From Candidatus Mediterraneibacter faecavium (GTDB taxonomy: Bacteria; Bacillota; Clostridia; Lachnospirales; Lachnospiraceae), in contig DWVY01000012.1 of NCBI GenBank assembly GCA_019119995.1, positions 35,132 to 99,131 on the forward strand: DNA of 64,000 nucleotides. Reading direction: 5' to 3'. The notes below the pieces were generated by a model. That model saw only the letters and a list, made by a program, of their open reading frames with translations, was not told the DNA's origin and did no database searches. Positions within the stretch are counted from its first letter, which is position 1; every line of letters starts with the position of its first letter. This document shows, one piece after another, positions 1 through 7,873 of the stretch. The translations under genes were made by a program, and so were the position numbers.

Positions 1-2
1 GC

Positions 3-41
3 GAGGTGTTCGGCGAAGGATTTAAGCGTGAGATGAAATAA
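3..41 (+). CDS. 3' end of an upstream gene (partial)
   Basis: Reading frame 3 is open from the window edge for twelve codons and ends in TAA at 39-41. The C-terminal tail reads EVFGEGFKREMK. It is followed by an AT-rich promoter region, as expected after a gene end. The stretch is too short to identify a family, and chance openness cannot be excluded. Confidence 0.3.
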   Translation, partial: EVFGEGFKREMK

Positions 42-89
42 AAAGATGTTGTGGAAATATACAAAAATCAAAGATATATATCACAAAGA

Positions 90-125
90 TTGCTTAATAT
101 ATACAAATATGATAGTATAACTATC
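90..125 (+). promoter_or_regulatory. Promoter with TetR-type operator
   Basis: A sigma-A-like promoter has -35 TTGCTT at 90-95, a 17-bp spacer and -10 TAGTAT at 113-118. The -10 lies inside a perfect 15-bp palindrome, GATAGTATAACTATC, at 111-125. A palindrome over the -10 just upstream of a TetR-family gene is the classic layout of an autorepressed operon, so this is probably the operator for the regulator at 155-829. Binding is inferred. Confidence 0.65.
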
Positions 126-154
126 AGAAGCAAGCTTTGGAAGGAGTACGAAAA

Positions 155-829
155 ATGAGAGAATCTGCGGCGCGGATGCGCAGGACACAGTACCGTGCGC
201 AGAAGATTCTTGAAGCGGCGATGGCGCTTTTCTGTGAGAAGGGCATAGAGGAAACTTCGATCGAAGAGATCGCAGAAAAGGCGGGGGTCGGAAGCGCAAC
301 GATATACCGGTACTATGAGACAAAAGCCCGGCTTGCGATCCAGAGCGGCGCGGCATATTGGAGAAAGATCGCAGGGAAATATCTGGATGTCACGGAGATA
401 AAAGGCTATTCTGATATGACCGGGCGGGAACAGCTTGAGTGTATCATGGATGCGCTGGTCGTGATATTTGAGCAGGAAAGAGGTTTTCTCAAATATCTTC
501 AGGAATTTGAAGTGTTTGTGCGCAGGTATAAGATTGACATGGAACGGTTGGCAGAGTATGAAGAGAGTATCATGAGCCTGAAACCGAGAGTGACTGACGC
601 ACTGGAGAAAGGGCAGCAGGACGGTACGCTTTCTTTCGAATGGTCGCCCAATGAAGTATGCTATTCCCTTGCGCATACGGCTTTCGGAGTGATGAAGCGG
701 TTCGCGTGGAACGGAAGCATGTTGGAGCTGGACAGTCAGGTGGAACTGGTCCTTCAGGTGAAGATCGCCGTAAAGCTGCTGATCCGGGGGCTTGCAGGAG
801 AGGAGCGGGATAATGTACAAAATATATGA
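155..829 (+). CDS. TetR/AcrR-family transcriptional regulator
   Basis: This 224-residue protein is a one-component repressor. The N-terminal helix-turn-helix is typical of TetR: KILEAAMALFCEKGIEETS, then IEEIAEKAGVGSATIYRYY. The rest is the variable helical ligand-binding domain. I chose ATG 155 because GGAAGGAG at 139-146 is correctly spaced for it; the upstream TTG at 137 would overlap that site. The stop overlaps the start of hypB, so it heads the hypB/hypA operon and probably represses it through the palindrome at 111-125. The ligand is unknown; a metal or a substrate of the downstream oxidoreductase are the obvious guesses. Confidence 0.88.
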   Translation: MRESAARMRRTQYRAQKILEAAMALFCEKGIEETSIEEIAEKAGVGSATIYRYYETKARLAIQSGAAYWRKIAGKYLDVTEIKGYSDMTGREQLECIMDALVVIFEQERGFLKYLQEFEVFVRRYKIDMERLAEYEESIMSLKPRVTDALEKGQQDGTLSFEWSPNEVCYSLAHTAFGVMKRFAWNGSMLELDSQVELVLQVKIAVKLLIRGLAGEERDNVQNI

Positions 830-1484
830 GATCAAGAAAAGAATCTTTGACGACAATGACCAGGAGGCGGACAAGGTAAGAAAAGAGTTAAAAGAAGACG
901 GAACATTTCTTATCAATCTTATGTCATCGCCCGGCGGCGGGAAGACGACGACCCTTAAGAGAACGATTGATGCGTTAAAGGACGAGATGCGCATCGGCGT
1001 CATGGAGGCGGACATCGACAGCGCTGTGGATGCGGACGCCATCAGTGAGACGGGGGCAAAGGTGATCCAGTTACATACCGGCGGCATGTGCCATCTGGAT
1101 GCGGATATGACAAGGCAGGGACTGGAGGAGCTGGGGACGGAAGATATCGATCTTGCCATACTGGAAAATGTAGGAAATCTCGTATGCCCGGCAGAGTTCG
1201 ATACCGGAGCGGTGAAGAATGTGATGATCTTAAGTGTGCCGGAGGGGGATGATAAACCGCTGAAATATCCGCTGATGTTTCAGGTATCCCACTGCCTGCT
1301 GATCAATAAGATCGACGCACTGTCCTGCTTTGATTTTGACTTCGACGCATGCAGGGAGCGGGTGCTGCGGCTGAACCCGGATATGAAGATCATCCCGGTC
1401 TCTGCGAAGACGGGCGAGGGGATGGAAGAGTGGTACGGCTGGATAAGAGAACAGGTAAAGGAATGGAAGGAGGCGGATAAATGA
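813..1484 (+). CDS. hypB: HypB, nickel-insertion GTPase
   Basis: HypB is a cytosolic GTPase that works with HypA to deliver nickel to [NiFe] hydrogenase, and in some bacteria to urease. The 223-residue protein has the P-loop SSPGGGKTTT, the HypB metal-site motif GGMCHLDADM, the family block ENVGNLVCPAEFDTGAV, the signature SVPEGDDKPLKYP and the guanine motif NKID. It lacks the His-rich nickel-storage stretch of some homologues. Start ATG 813 follows AGGAG; the upstream in-frame ATG at 792 lies inside the TetR gene with no spaced ribosome site. The stop overlaps the next start by 4 bp (ATGA). No [NiFe] hydrogenase or urease gene is in the window, so its client is unknown. Confidence 0.93.
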   Translation: MYKIYEIKKRIFDDNDQEADKVRKELKEDGTFLINLMSSPGGGKTTTLKRTIDALKDEMRIGVMEADIDSAVDADAISETGAKVIQLHTGGMCHLDADMTRQGLEELGTEDIDLAILENVGNLVCPAEFDTGAVKNVMILSVPEGDDKPLKYPLMFQVSHCLLINKIDALSCFDFDFDACRERVLRLNPDMKIIPVSAKTGEGMEEWYGWIREQVKEWKEADK

Positions 1485-4279
1485 GTGAAGAGAGAAAACT
1501 GATCCTGAAACTGGGGCAGATGATCACAGACCGGATCGGGCATAAGGTGACGGTGGACGACCCCGAGTACTGGGGGCTTGCAGAAGTACTTACCGACGAG
1601 ATGGCGGAAGTATGTCTGTCCATGAAAGTCAGAAAGCCGATGACACTGGAGCAGATCGCGAAGAAGTCGGGGAAAGACAAGGCGAGAGTGCAGCAGCTCC
1701 TTGACGAGATGTCCGTGATCGGCATGATCGAGTACAACTGGGAAAATGAGGACAGACATAAACAATACGTGCTCCCCATGTTCGTGCCCGGCTGCGCGGA
1801 GTTTATGATGATGAACAAGAAGCAGACCGAGGAGCATCCGGTGCTGGCGGATTTCTTTGAAAACATGTCCCGGCTGCCGCTTGAGAAGGTCACGCCTATG
1901 GTGCCGCCCGGAGGATCGGGCATCGGCATGCATGTGATCCCGGTAGAGAAGGCGATCCCGGCGCATCAGCAGTCGGCGAGTGTGGAGCATATCTCCCACT
2001 GGCTGAAGAAATATCAGGACAAATATGCGGTAGGGGCATGCTCCTGCCGCCGGCAGCAGACCATGCGCGGCGAGGGGTGCGGAGAGATCGAGGGCGACCT
2101 GTGCATCGGCGTGGGTGACATGGCAGACTATCTCGTGGAGACGGGAAAAGGGCGCTACATAGATCTGGACGAGGTGATGGAGATACTCGAACGCGCCGAG
2201 AGGAACGGCTTTGTACACCAGATCACCAACATCGACGGCGAGAATAAGATATTTGCCATCTGCAACTGTGCGCCCGGCGTGTGCAATGGCCTGCGGACTT
2301 CGCAGCTTTTCAATACTCCGAATATGTCGCGTTCTGCATACAGGGCGCATGTGGAGAAAGAAAAATGCGTTGCCTGCGGAAAGTGCGTGGAGGTCTGTCC
2401 CGTGGGCGCGGCGAAGCTGGGGCAGAAGCTCTGTACGAAGCACGGCGAGATCAAATACCCGAAAGCGCTGCTCCCGGATGCGGAGAAGTGGGGAAGAGAC
2501 AAGTGGGATTCGGACTATAAGGATCATGCCAAGATCAACTGTTACGAGACGGGGACATCGCCGTGCAAGACAGCCTGTCCGGCTCATCTTGCGGTGCAGG
2601 GATATATTAAGATGGCGGCGGAAGGCAGATATATGGACGCCTTGAAGCTCATCAAACAGGACAATCCGTTCCCGGCTGTGTGCGGCGCGATCTGCAACCG
2701 CCGGTGCGAAGATGCGTGTACGAGAGGAACTGTCGATAAAGCGGTCGCCATCGATGAGATCAAGAAGTTTATCGCTGAGAAAGAGCTCCATGAGGAGCAC
2801 CGCTATGTCCCGCTCTGCGAAAATCATGAGGGAAAACAGTTTGAGCAGAAGATCGCGGTCATCGGCGCAGGCCCGGCGGGAATGTCAGCGGCATATTATC
2901 TGCGGACAAAAGGGTATCCGGTGACAGTATTTGAAAAGGAAAAAAGACCGGGCGGTATGCTGCTCAACGGGATCCCGTCATTTCGGTTGGAGAAATCAGT
3001 CATCGAGGCGGAGATCGATGTGCTCCGTCAGATGGACGTGGAGTTCCGGTGCGGCGTGGAAGTTGGAAAAGATGTTACGATCCCGCAGCTCAGAGAACAA
3101 GGTTACAAGGCATTCTATGTGGCTGTGGGCGCGCAGGGAGGAAGAAAGGCGAGAGTTCCTGGCGAGGACGCGGAGGGCGTCCAGACCGGAGTGGATTTCC
3201 TGAGGAAGATCAACCTTGCGGAAGAGACTGTCATGTCAGCGGATCATGCGGATGACCCGGGAAGTGTGGACAGCCCGGACAATGCGGACAGACCCGGTAG
3301 CGGAAAAGTGCCGGATTGTGAAAAGTTTCCAGCTGATGTGAGGCTTCACGGGCGGACCGTTGTGATCGGCGGCGGCAATGTAGCCATTGACGTGGCGAGG
3401 ACGGCGCTTCGCTCCGGCTCTGAGAGTGTGGGCATGTACTGTCTGGAGTCTCCGGCGGAGATGCCGGCTGCTGCAGACGAAGTGGCGGAAGCGCGCGAAG
3501 AGGGAATCGTGGTCTGGAACGGCTGGGGTCCGAAAGAGATCCTGACAGACAATGGAAAAGTCAGGGGGATCGTCCTGAAGAAATGCGTTTCCGTATTCGA
3601 TGCAGAAGGAAGATTTGCACCCGTGTACGACGAAGACGACTGTATCACAGTGGAGTGCGAGAATGTCATTCTCTCTATAGGACAATCTATCTGTTGGGGC
3701 GAACTTCTGAAAGATACGGCTGTAGAGTTTAACCGGAACGGGACTGCCAAGGCTGACCCGGTGACCTATCAGACGAAAGAGCCGGATATCTTCGTGGGCG
3801 GCGACGTATATACAGGCCCGAAATTTGCCATCGACGCGATCGCGGCGGGTAAGCAGGGATGCGAGTCCATCCACCGCTTTGTGCACAAAGGGCATTCACT
3901 GACGCTGGGACGCGACCTGCGGCAGTTCATCGAGCTGGATAAGGACAGTGCCGTAATAGAAGAGTTCGACAACGCAAAACGCCAGATCCCGGGAAAGAAA
4001 GCGGGCATTGCAAAAGAGAGTTTCCGTGACCTGCGCTCTACATTTACAGAGGAGCAGGTGAAGACGGAGGCGGCAAGATGTCTCGGATGCGGGGCGACGG
4101 TCGTGGATGAGAACAAGTGCATCGGCTGCGGCCTGTGTACGACGCGATGCGAGTTCGACGCCATTCATTTAAGCCGCGACCTGCCGGAGATGAGCACGAT
4201 GCGCAAAGCCGAGGATAAGCTGAAGGGAATCCTTCCCTATGCGCTCAAACGGGCTATCAAGATCAAGATGAAGAAATAG
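1481..4279 (+). CDS. Large Fe-S/FAD/NAD(P) oxidoreductase, GltD-like, with N-terminal helical domain
   Basis: The 932-residue protein has several parts. Residues about 1-100 resemble a winged-helix domain (TLEQIAKKSGKDKARVQQLL). Residues 187-268 form a Cys-rich block (CSCRRQQ, C200, C208, CNCAPGVC). A 4Fe-4S ferredoxin site lies at 296-306 (CVACGKCVEVC). Residues 362-890 resemble the NADPH-glutamate synthase small subunit: Cys block CGAICNRRCEDAC, FAD motif IGAGPAGMSAAYY near 461 and NAD(P) motif VIGGGNVAIDVART near 628. A second ferredoxin-like site is near the C terminus (CIGCGLCTTRC). A low-complexity Asp/Gly/Pro insertion sits at about 584-615. It lies between hypB and hypA. It probably moves electrons between NAD(P)H and a ferredoxin-type partner; the substrate is unknown. 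Confidence 0.85.
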   Translation: MSEERKLILKLGQMITDRIGHKVTVDDPEYWGLAEVLTDEMAEVCLSMKVRKPMTLEQIAKKSGKDKARVQQLLDEMSVIGMIEYNWENEDRHKQYVLPMFVPGCAEFMMMNKKQTEEHPVLADFFENMSRLPLEKVTPMVPPGGSGIGMHVIPVEKAIPAHQQSASVEHISHWLKKYQDKYAVGACSCRRQQTMRGEGCGEIEGDLCIGVGDMADYLVETGKGRYIDLDEVMEILERAERNGFVHQITNIDGENKIFAICNCAPGVCNGLRTSQLFNTPNMSRSAYRAHVEKEKCVACGKCVEVCPVGAAKLGQKLCTKHGEIKYPKALLPDAEKWGRDKWDSDYKDHAKINCYETGTSPCKTACPAHLAVQGYIKMAAEGRYMDALKLIKQDNPFPAVCGAICNRRCEDACTRGTVDKAVAIDEIKKFIAEKELHEEHRYVPLCENHEGKQFEQKIAVIGAGPAGMSAAYYLRTKGYPVTVFEKEKRPGGMLLNGIPSFRLEKSVIEAEIDVLRQMDVEFRCGVEVGKDVTIPQLREQGYKAFYVAVGAQGGRKARVPGEDAEGVQTGVDFLRKINLAEETVMSADHADDPGSVDSPDNADRPGSGKVPDCEKFPADVRLHGRTVVIGGGNVAIDVARTALRSGSESVGMYCLESPAEMPAAADEVAEAREEGIVVWNGWGPKEILTDNGKVRGIVLKKCVSVFDAEGRFAPVYDEDDCITVECENVILSIGQSICWGELLKDTAVEFNRNGTAKADPVTYQTKEPDIFVGGDVYTGPKFAIDAIAAGKQGCESIHRFVHKGHSLTLGRDLRQFIELDKDSAVIEEFDNAKRQIPGKKAGIAKESFRDLRSTFTEEQVKTEAARCLGCGATVVDENKCIGCGLCTTRCEFDAIHLSRDLPEMSTMRKAEDKLKGILPYALKRAIKIKMKK

Positions 4280-4326
4280 AATAGTGCCGCAGTATGCAGG
4301 CAAAGGCGGGCTATCAAGAAGAAAAC

Positions 4327-4671
4327 ATGCATGAATTAGGGATTATAGTACATATCACAAAGACGCTGCAGAGTGTAGCGGAAGAAAATCATTTAAAAGA
4401 GATCGCTTCTGTCACGTTGGAAGTGGGAGAAGTGAGCTCCATTGTCCCGGATTATCTGACGGACTGCTGGCAGTATTACCGGAAGAAATTCCCGCTGATC
4501 GAACACGCAGAGATGCGGATCGAGATGATGCCGGCAGTCACGTACTGCGAGTCATGCGAGAAGACGTATCCTACGGTAGAGTACGGGCGGCAGTGTCCGC
4601 ACTGCGGAAGCTGGGAGACTTATCTAGTGACCGGGGATGAATGTAATATCCGGGAGATCGAAGCACAGTGA
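4327..4671 (+). CDS. hypA: HypA, hydrogenase/urease nickel metallochaperone
   Basis: HypA binds nickel through its N-terminal Met-His-Glu and hands it on together with HypB. The 114-residue protein begins MHELGIIVHI, as expected, so the upstream in-frame ATG at 4294 is not the start. The zinc-binding loop is present with two CxxC pairs (CESCEKTYP and CPHCGSWE). It lies 47 bp after the oxidoreductase in the TetR-headed operon. The ribosome site is weak (AGAAGAAAA). Having hypA and hypB together without hypCDEF or hydrogenase subunits suggests a nickel enzyme encoded elsewhere, or a different client. Confidence 0.93.
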   Translation: MHELGIIVHITKTLQSVAEENHLKEIASVTLEVGEVSSIVPDYLTDCWQYYRKKFPLIEHAEMRIEMMPAVTYCESCEKTYPTVEYGRQCPHCGSWETYLVTGDECNIREIEAQ

Positions 4672-4787
4672 CAGGCGGCGGGTGCAGCGTTCCGTAATGA
4701 ACTTCCGTAATGGATCGGCAGACGGTCCGGACGATCGGAAACGCAGCGCTATAATGCTGCCGGAGAGAAAAAAAGGGGGTTATATTT

Positions 4788-5837
4788 ATGTTGTTTCACG
4801 TATACGGTTCAGAGGCTGTACCGCAATGGATCGCCATGCTGGGTGTGTTGGCGGCGCTGATCCTGCTGAATGAATTTGCAAGGAGGACGAAAGCCGGAGG
4901 GATCATCATGTTCTTTGTCATCCCGGCTGCGCTGACCGTTTATTTCATCGCCATCGCCGTAGGAGCGGGGATGGGCGCGCAGTGGGCGCTGGAGAATCAG
5001 ACGCATGTGTATATGAACGGCTGGTTCCACTACGCGAAGCTGTACGCATCGCTGGCGGGCTGTATCGGGTTCATGATGATCAAGTACGAGTGGGGCATCG
5101 GGAAGACGCACTGGTTCAAGGCGTATCCGTTCGTGATCGTTGCCATCAACATCCTGATCGCCGTGGCAAGCGACTTTGAGTCCGCCATCAACGGCTGGTA
5201 TTCCTGGTGGCTGTCTTCCGAGGATGTGTGGCTGTTCGGAGGATGGCACAATGTGTTCAACGGCCTTGCCGGCATCATCAATATCTTCTGTATGACAGGC
5301 TGGTGGGCGGTCTATTCCTCGAAAGACAAGAAAGACATGATCTGGCCGGATATGATCTGGGTATATATCATTGTGTATGATATCTGGAATTTTGCCTATA
5401 CATACAACTGTCTGCCGACACACTCATGGTTCTGCGGGATCGCGCTCCTGCTGGCGCCGACGATCGCGGCGCTTCTGTGGAACAAGGGCGGATGGATCAT
5501 GAACCGTGCGAATACACTCTGTATCTGGTGTATGTTCGCCCAGGTATTCCCGCTCTTCCAGGAGACGCTCTCCGACGGGACGCAGATCTTCCCGTGGGCA
5601 ACGCTTCCGAAGCTTTATGCGGACGGCACGCTGAACGGCATCACTGCGGGCGGCAGCGCGAATGCGGATCCGACGATGATGACGGTGGTGAGCGTGCTTG
5701 CCCTTGTGACAAATATCATCGCGCTGGCGTACATCATTTACGTGTCCGTAAAGAGGAAGAGAAATCCGTACAAGAACGAAGTGTTTACAGAGTTCAAGTA
5801 CTATAAAGACGCAGCGGCGAGAGCCGAGATCAAATGA
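4788..5837 (+). CDS. Polytopic membrane protein, DUF5692-like
   Basis: The 349-residue protein is strongly hydrophobic and appears to have about eight or nine membrane helices, for example AMLGVLAALILLNEFA near residue 17, MFFVIPAALTVYFIAIAVGA near 41 and VVSVLALVTNIIALAYIIYV near 299. It is rich in Trp and Tyr between helices and ends in a basic cytoplasmic tail. GGGGG precedes ATG 4788. I recognise it as resembling the uncharacterised DUF5692 family. It is co-directional with hypA (116 bp gap) and overlaps the next upstream ATG, so it is probably the membrane component or transporter of this operon. The function is unknown. Confidence 0.72.
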   Translation: MLFHVYGSEAVPQWIAMLGVLAALILLNEFARRTKAGGIIMFFVIPAALTVYFIAIAVGAGMGAQWALENQTHVYMNGWFHYAKLYASLAGCIGFMMIKYEWGIGKTHWFKAYPFVIVAINILIAVASDFESAINGWYSWWLSSEDVWLFGGWHNVFNGLAGIINIFCMTGWWAVYSSKDKKDMIWPDMIWVYIIVYDIWNFAYTYNCLPTHSWFCGIALLLAPTIAALLWNKGGWIMNRANTLCIWCMFAQVFPLFQETLSDGTQIFPWATLPKLYADGTLNGITAGGSANADPTMMTVVSVLALVTNIIALAYIIYVSVKRKRNPYKNEVFTEFKYYKDAAARAEIK

Positions 5838-5857
5838 AGATAAAGGAAGAAGATGAC

Positions 5858-6787
5858 ATGGGAAAGAGATATCTGGATTGTACAGCGTCAGAGATAGCAA
5901 AAATGAACGGAAGAGAGCTGGTCGAGGCTATAGCGGGGAGCGAGGGGCGCGTCCTCATGTGTGAAACGATAGGGGCGGTGCGCCCTATGCTGGGAGATGT
6001 GACGAACGCGGAGTTCGCAGCGTCCATGGGCGCCGACCTTCTGGTCCTTAACCTGTTCGATGTGAATGAACCGCTGATTCTGGGGCTTCCGGACGTGGCG
6101 CCCGCAGATACAGTCCGGGAAGTGAAGCGGCTGACCGGAAGGGCGGTGGGGATCAATCTGGAACCCCTCGAGCCGGATGTGGAAAGCTCGGTGGAGACAA
6201 ATGAGGAGTGGAAGCTTACGTCGGGGCGTGCGGCAACCGTGGAAAATGCCCGCAAAGCCATTGAGATGGGAGTGGATTTTATCGTGCTCACGGGGAATCC
6301 GGGAGTGGGCGTGACGAACAGGGCGATCATCCATACGCTCAGGAATTTCAGAAAAGAGTTCGGCGATCAGGTGATGCTGACCGCGGGCAAGATGCATGCG
6401 GCGGGGATCCTCTCGGAGAGCGGGGAGAATATCATTACGGAAGAGGATGTGAGGGCATTCGCGGGAGCGGGTGCGGACGTCATCCTTATGCCGGCGCCGG
6501 GAACTGTACCCGGCATTACCACAGAATATGTGCGGAAGCTGGTATCCTGTGCGCATAAACTGGGGAAACTGACACTCACTGCCATCGGCACGTCTCAGGA
6601 GGGCGCGGATACAGCCACGATCCGGGAAATCGCCCTTATGTGCAAGATGACGGGGACGGACCTGCATCATCTCGGGGATTCCGGCTATGTGGGCATGGCG
6701 CTCCCGGAGAATATCCTGGAATACGGGAAAGTGATCCGGGGCGTGAGACATACCTATCACCGGATGGCGGCGTCGATCAACCGGTAA
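5858..6787 (+). CDS. TIM-barrel protein of the DUF7916 type (HAD-like/PEP-mutase-like annotation)
   Basis: The 309-residue protein shows a repeating beta-alpha pattern expected of a TIM barrel (for example GADLLVLNLFDVNEP, GVDFIVLTGNPGVG, GADVILMPAPGTVPG, GKLTLTAIGTSQEGAD). Database relatives are often called haloacid dehalogenase-like but no DxDxT HAD motif is present. GGAAGAAG sits 6 nt before ATG 5858, which is preferred to ATG 5834. It is translationally close to the membrane protein (21 bp gap) and ends the operon. It may act on a small phosphorylated or carboxylated substrate by analogy with PEP-mutase-like barrels; that is inference. Confidence 0.7.
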   Translation: MGKRYLDCTASEIAKMNGRELVEAIAGSEGRVLMCETIGAVRPMLGDVTNAEFAASMGADLLVLNLFDVNEPLILGLPDVAPADTVREVKRLTGRAVGINLEPLEPDVESSVETNEEWKLTSGRAATVENARKAIEMGVDFIVLTGNPGVGVTNRAIIHTLRNFRKEFGDQVMLTAGKMHAAGILSESGENIITEEDVRAFAGAGADVILMPAPGTVPGITTEYVRKLVSCAHKLGKLTLTAIGTSQEGADTATIREIALMCKMTGTDLHHLGDSGYVGMALPENILEYGKVIRGVRHTYHRMAASINR

Positions 6788-6807
6788 TTATAGAAGGGAT
6801 ATATTCT

Positions 6808-6873
6808 ATCCCCCTGGACAGAGGAACAAGCGGACATGCAGGCATATCCGTTTGACTCGCTGTCCAGGGGGAT
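6808..6873. repeat. Inverted repeat after the hyp operon
   Basis: A perfect 14-bp inverted repeat (ATCCCCCTGGACAG at 6808-6821 and CTGTCCAGGGGGAT at 6860-6873) encloses a 38-nt loop. It lies just after the TIM-barrel gene stop. There is no T-tract, so it is not a standard terminator. It may mark a small repeat or the edge of the decayed patch that follows. Confidence 0.55.
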
Positions 6874-6880
6874 CTGACTG

Positions 6881-6997
6881 TCAGAAACGCCGTATAATCC
6901 TGCAGGGATTTCCTCCTGCGACACTGTTCTCCGGGATGGAGCGTGTGACCACGCTGCCGGCGCCGATGACGCTGTTCTCCTTCTTTAAGGCGTCTCG
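6881..6997 (-). pseudogene. 3' remnant of a hexapeptide sugar O-acetyltransferase
   Basis: On the minus strand a short frame ends at TGA (6881-6883) and reads the typical C terminus of a maltose/galactoside acetyltransferase: [18 protein letters not shown], then [12 protein letters not shown]. Only about 36 residues remain. The start and left-handed helix coils are missing and the fragment abuts the HAD remnant. It is a decayed gene end. Confidence 0.7.
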
Positions 6998-7552
6998 CTA
7001 TATCAACTCATGTTCCAGGCAATAATAATAAACTCCGTCCCGTGCAACGTGTCCGCACACTTCGTCTGCGACCTCTTTCAAATCCTCAGAAGCATTTGCC
7101 ATTGCAATGCCGGTTCCAACAGTCTGCAGCATTTCGATGTCATTATTGCCGTCCCCAAAAGCGACCGCCTCATCCGCTTTCAGGCGGTAATATTCCAGTA
7201 CTCTTTGGATTGCGGCTCCTTTTCCGCCATTTGCCGGGATAATATCGACTGCACGATCCCACCATGCTGCTATTCTGGCGCCGTGCACATCGTTCATTAT
7301 CAAAGGATATTCCTCTTTATAACACCCCAGCATGATCTGATAGATTTCTTTTTGCAGCATTCTCAAGTAATTTCTGGATGTCGTTATGCGGGATGGGATT
7401 ACTGAATAATATCTGCCCGGTATTAAAACAGTAAGAGCCGTTAAATGTCAGGAAAACATCAAATTCGATTCCGGGAAAATGCGGCAGTTCCAGCGGTGAT
7501 CTTCCTGTGGCAGCAGGAAGAAAAATTGTCCCAAAGACAGTCCGGCGATACG
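6998..7552 (-). pseudogene. Decayed Cof-type HAD hydrolase
   Basis: The C-terminal half (7366 down to 6998) keeps the HAD motifs NGGKGAAIQRVLEYY and AFGDGNNDIEML, the latter with the conserved Asp pair. The N-terminal half is in a different frame between about 7552 and 7350 (GTIFLPAATGRSPLELPHF, FDVFLTFNGSYCF, SNPIPHNDIQKLL). The two parts are separated by a frameshift near an A-rich run around 7345-7352. The nucleophile DxDGT and the first helix are deleted, and GTI is joined directly to ATGRSP. It therefore cannot make a normal HAD enzyme. Confidence 0.75.
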
Positions 7553-7556
7553 CCGC

Positions 7557-7796
7557 TCAGCAGTCGCCGGCATAATAACTTACAACAGCCAGGTAGTCTT
7601 TCGGCTCTTCAAAAAACAGAGTGAGAGGCAGGCTCTTTCCGTTCTTCTGGTATTGCTTTGCAAGCTCATGCTGGACGCCATACTGCCTGGTGATATTGAC
7701 TTTTGCTCCGTCGGGGGCAAGCATGGAAACATGCCCCCTGCACTGATTGATCGTATCAAGAAAACCGGTCAAGTTCAAAATGTTCACCTTTATCAT
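7557..7796 (-). CDS. Small conserved-looking protein, 79 residues
   Basis: The protein starts MIKVNILNLTGF and ends DYLAVVSYYAGDC. The start at 7796 is chosen because AGGAGG lies 8 nt upstream; the in-frame ATG at 7805 is too close to it. The size and alternating hydrophobic pattern would fit a compact alpha/beta domain of HPr-like size, but no HPr active-site motif is visible. It lies downstream of the AraC regulator on the same strand. The stop is 4 bp from the remains of the HAD gene. The function is unknown. Confidence 0.6.
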   Translation of the reverse strand: MIKVNILNLTGFLDTINQCRGHVSMLAPDGAKVNITRQYGVQHELAKQYQKNGKSLPLTLFFEEPKDYLAVVSYYAGDC

Positions 7797-7873
7797 CACA
7801 TACACCTCCTGATAGTTCGTTTTCTTTACTATCAGTATAATGCCTGTGAGATGAACATAATATCTCTATCACG

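Noticed and set aside
68..1159. 363-residue open frame on the minus strand opposite the TetR and hypB genes
   Set aside because: It overlaps two clearly real genes in antisense, has no ribosome site and reads as a low-similarity shadow.
1280..2827. 515-residue antisense frame under the oxidoreductase
   Set aside because: Antisense shadow caused by codon bias; the plus-strand protein has full cofactor motifs.
813..4671. A [NiFe]-hydrogenase operon
   Set aside because: Only the nickel chaperones are present; no large or small subunit motifs (RxCGxC and DPCxxC) occur nearby.
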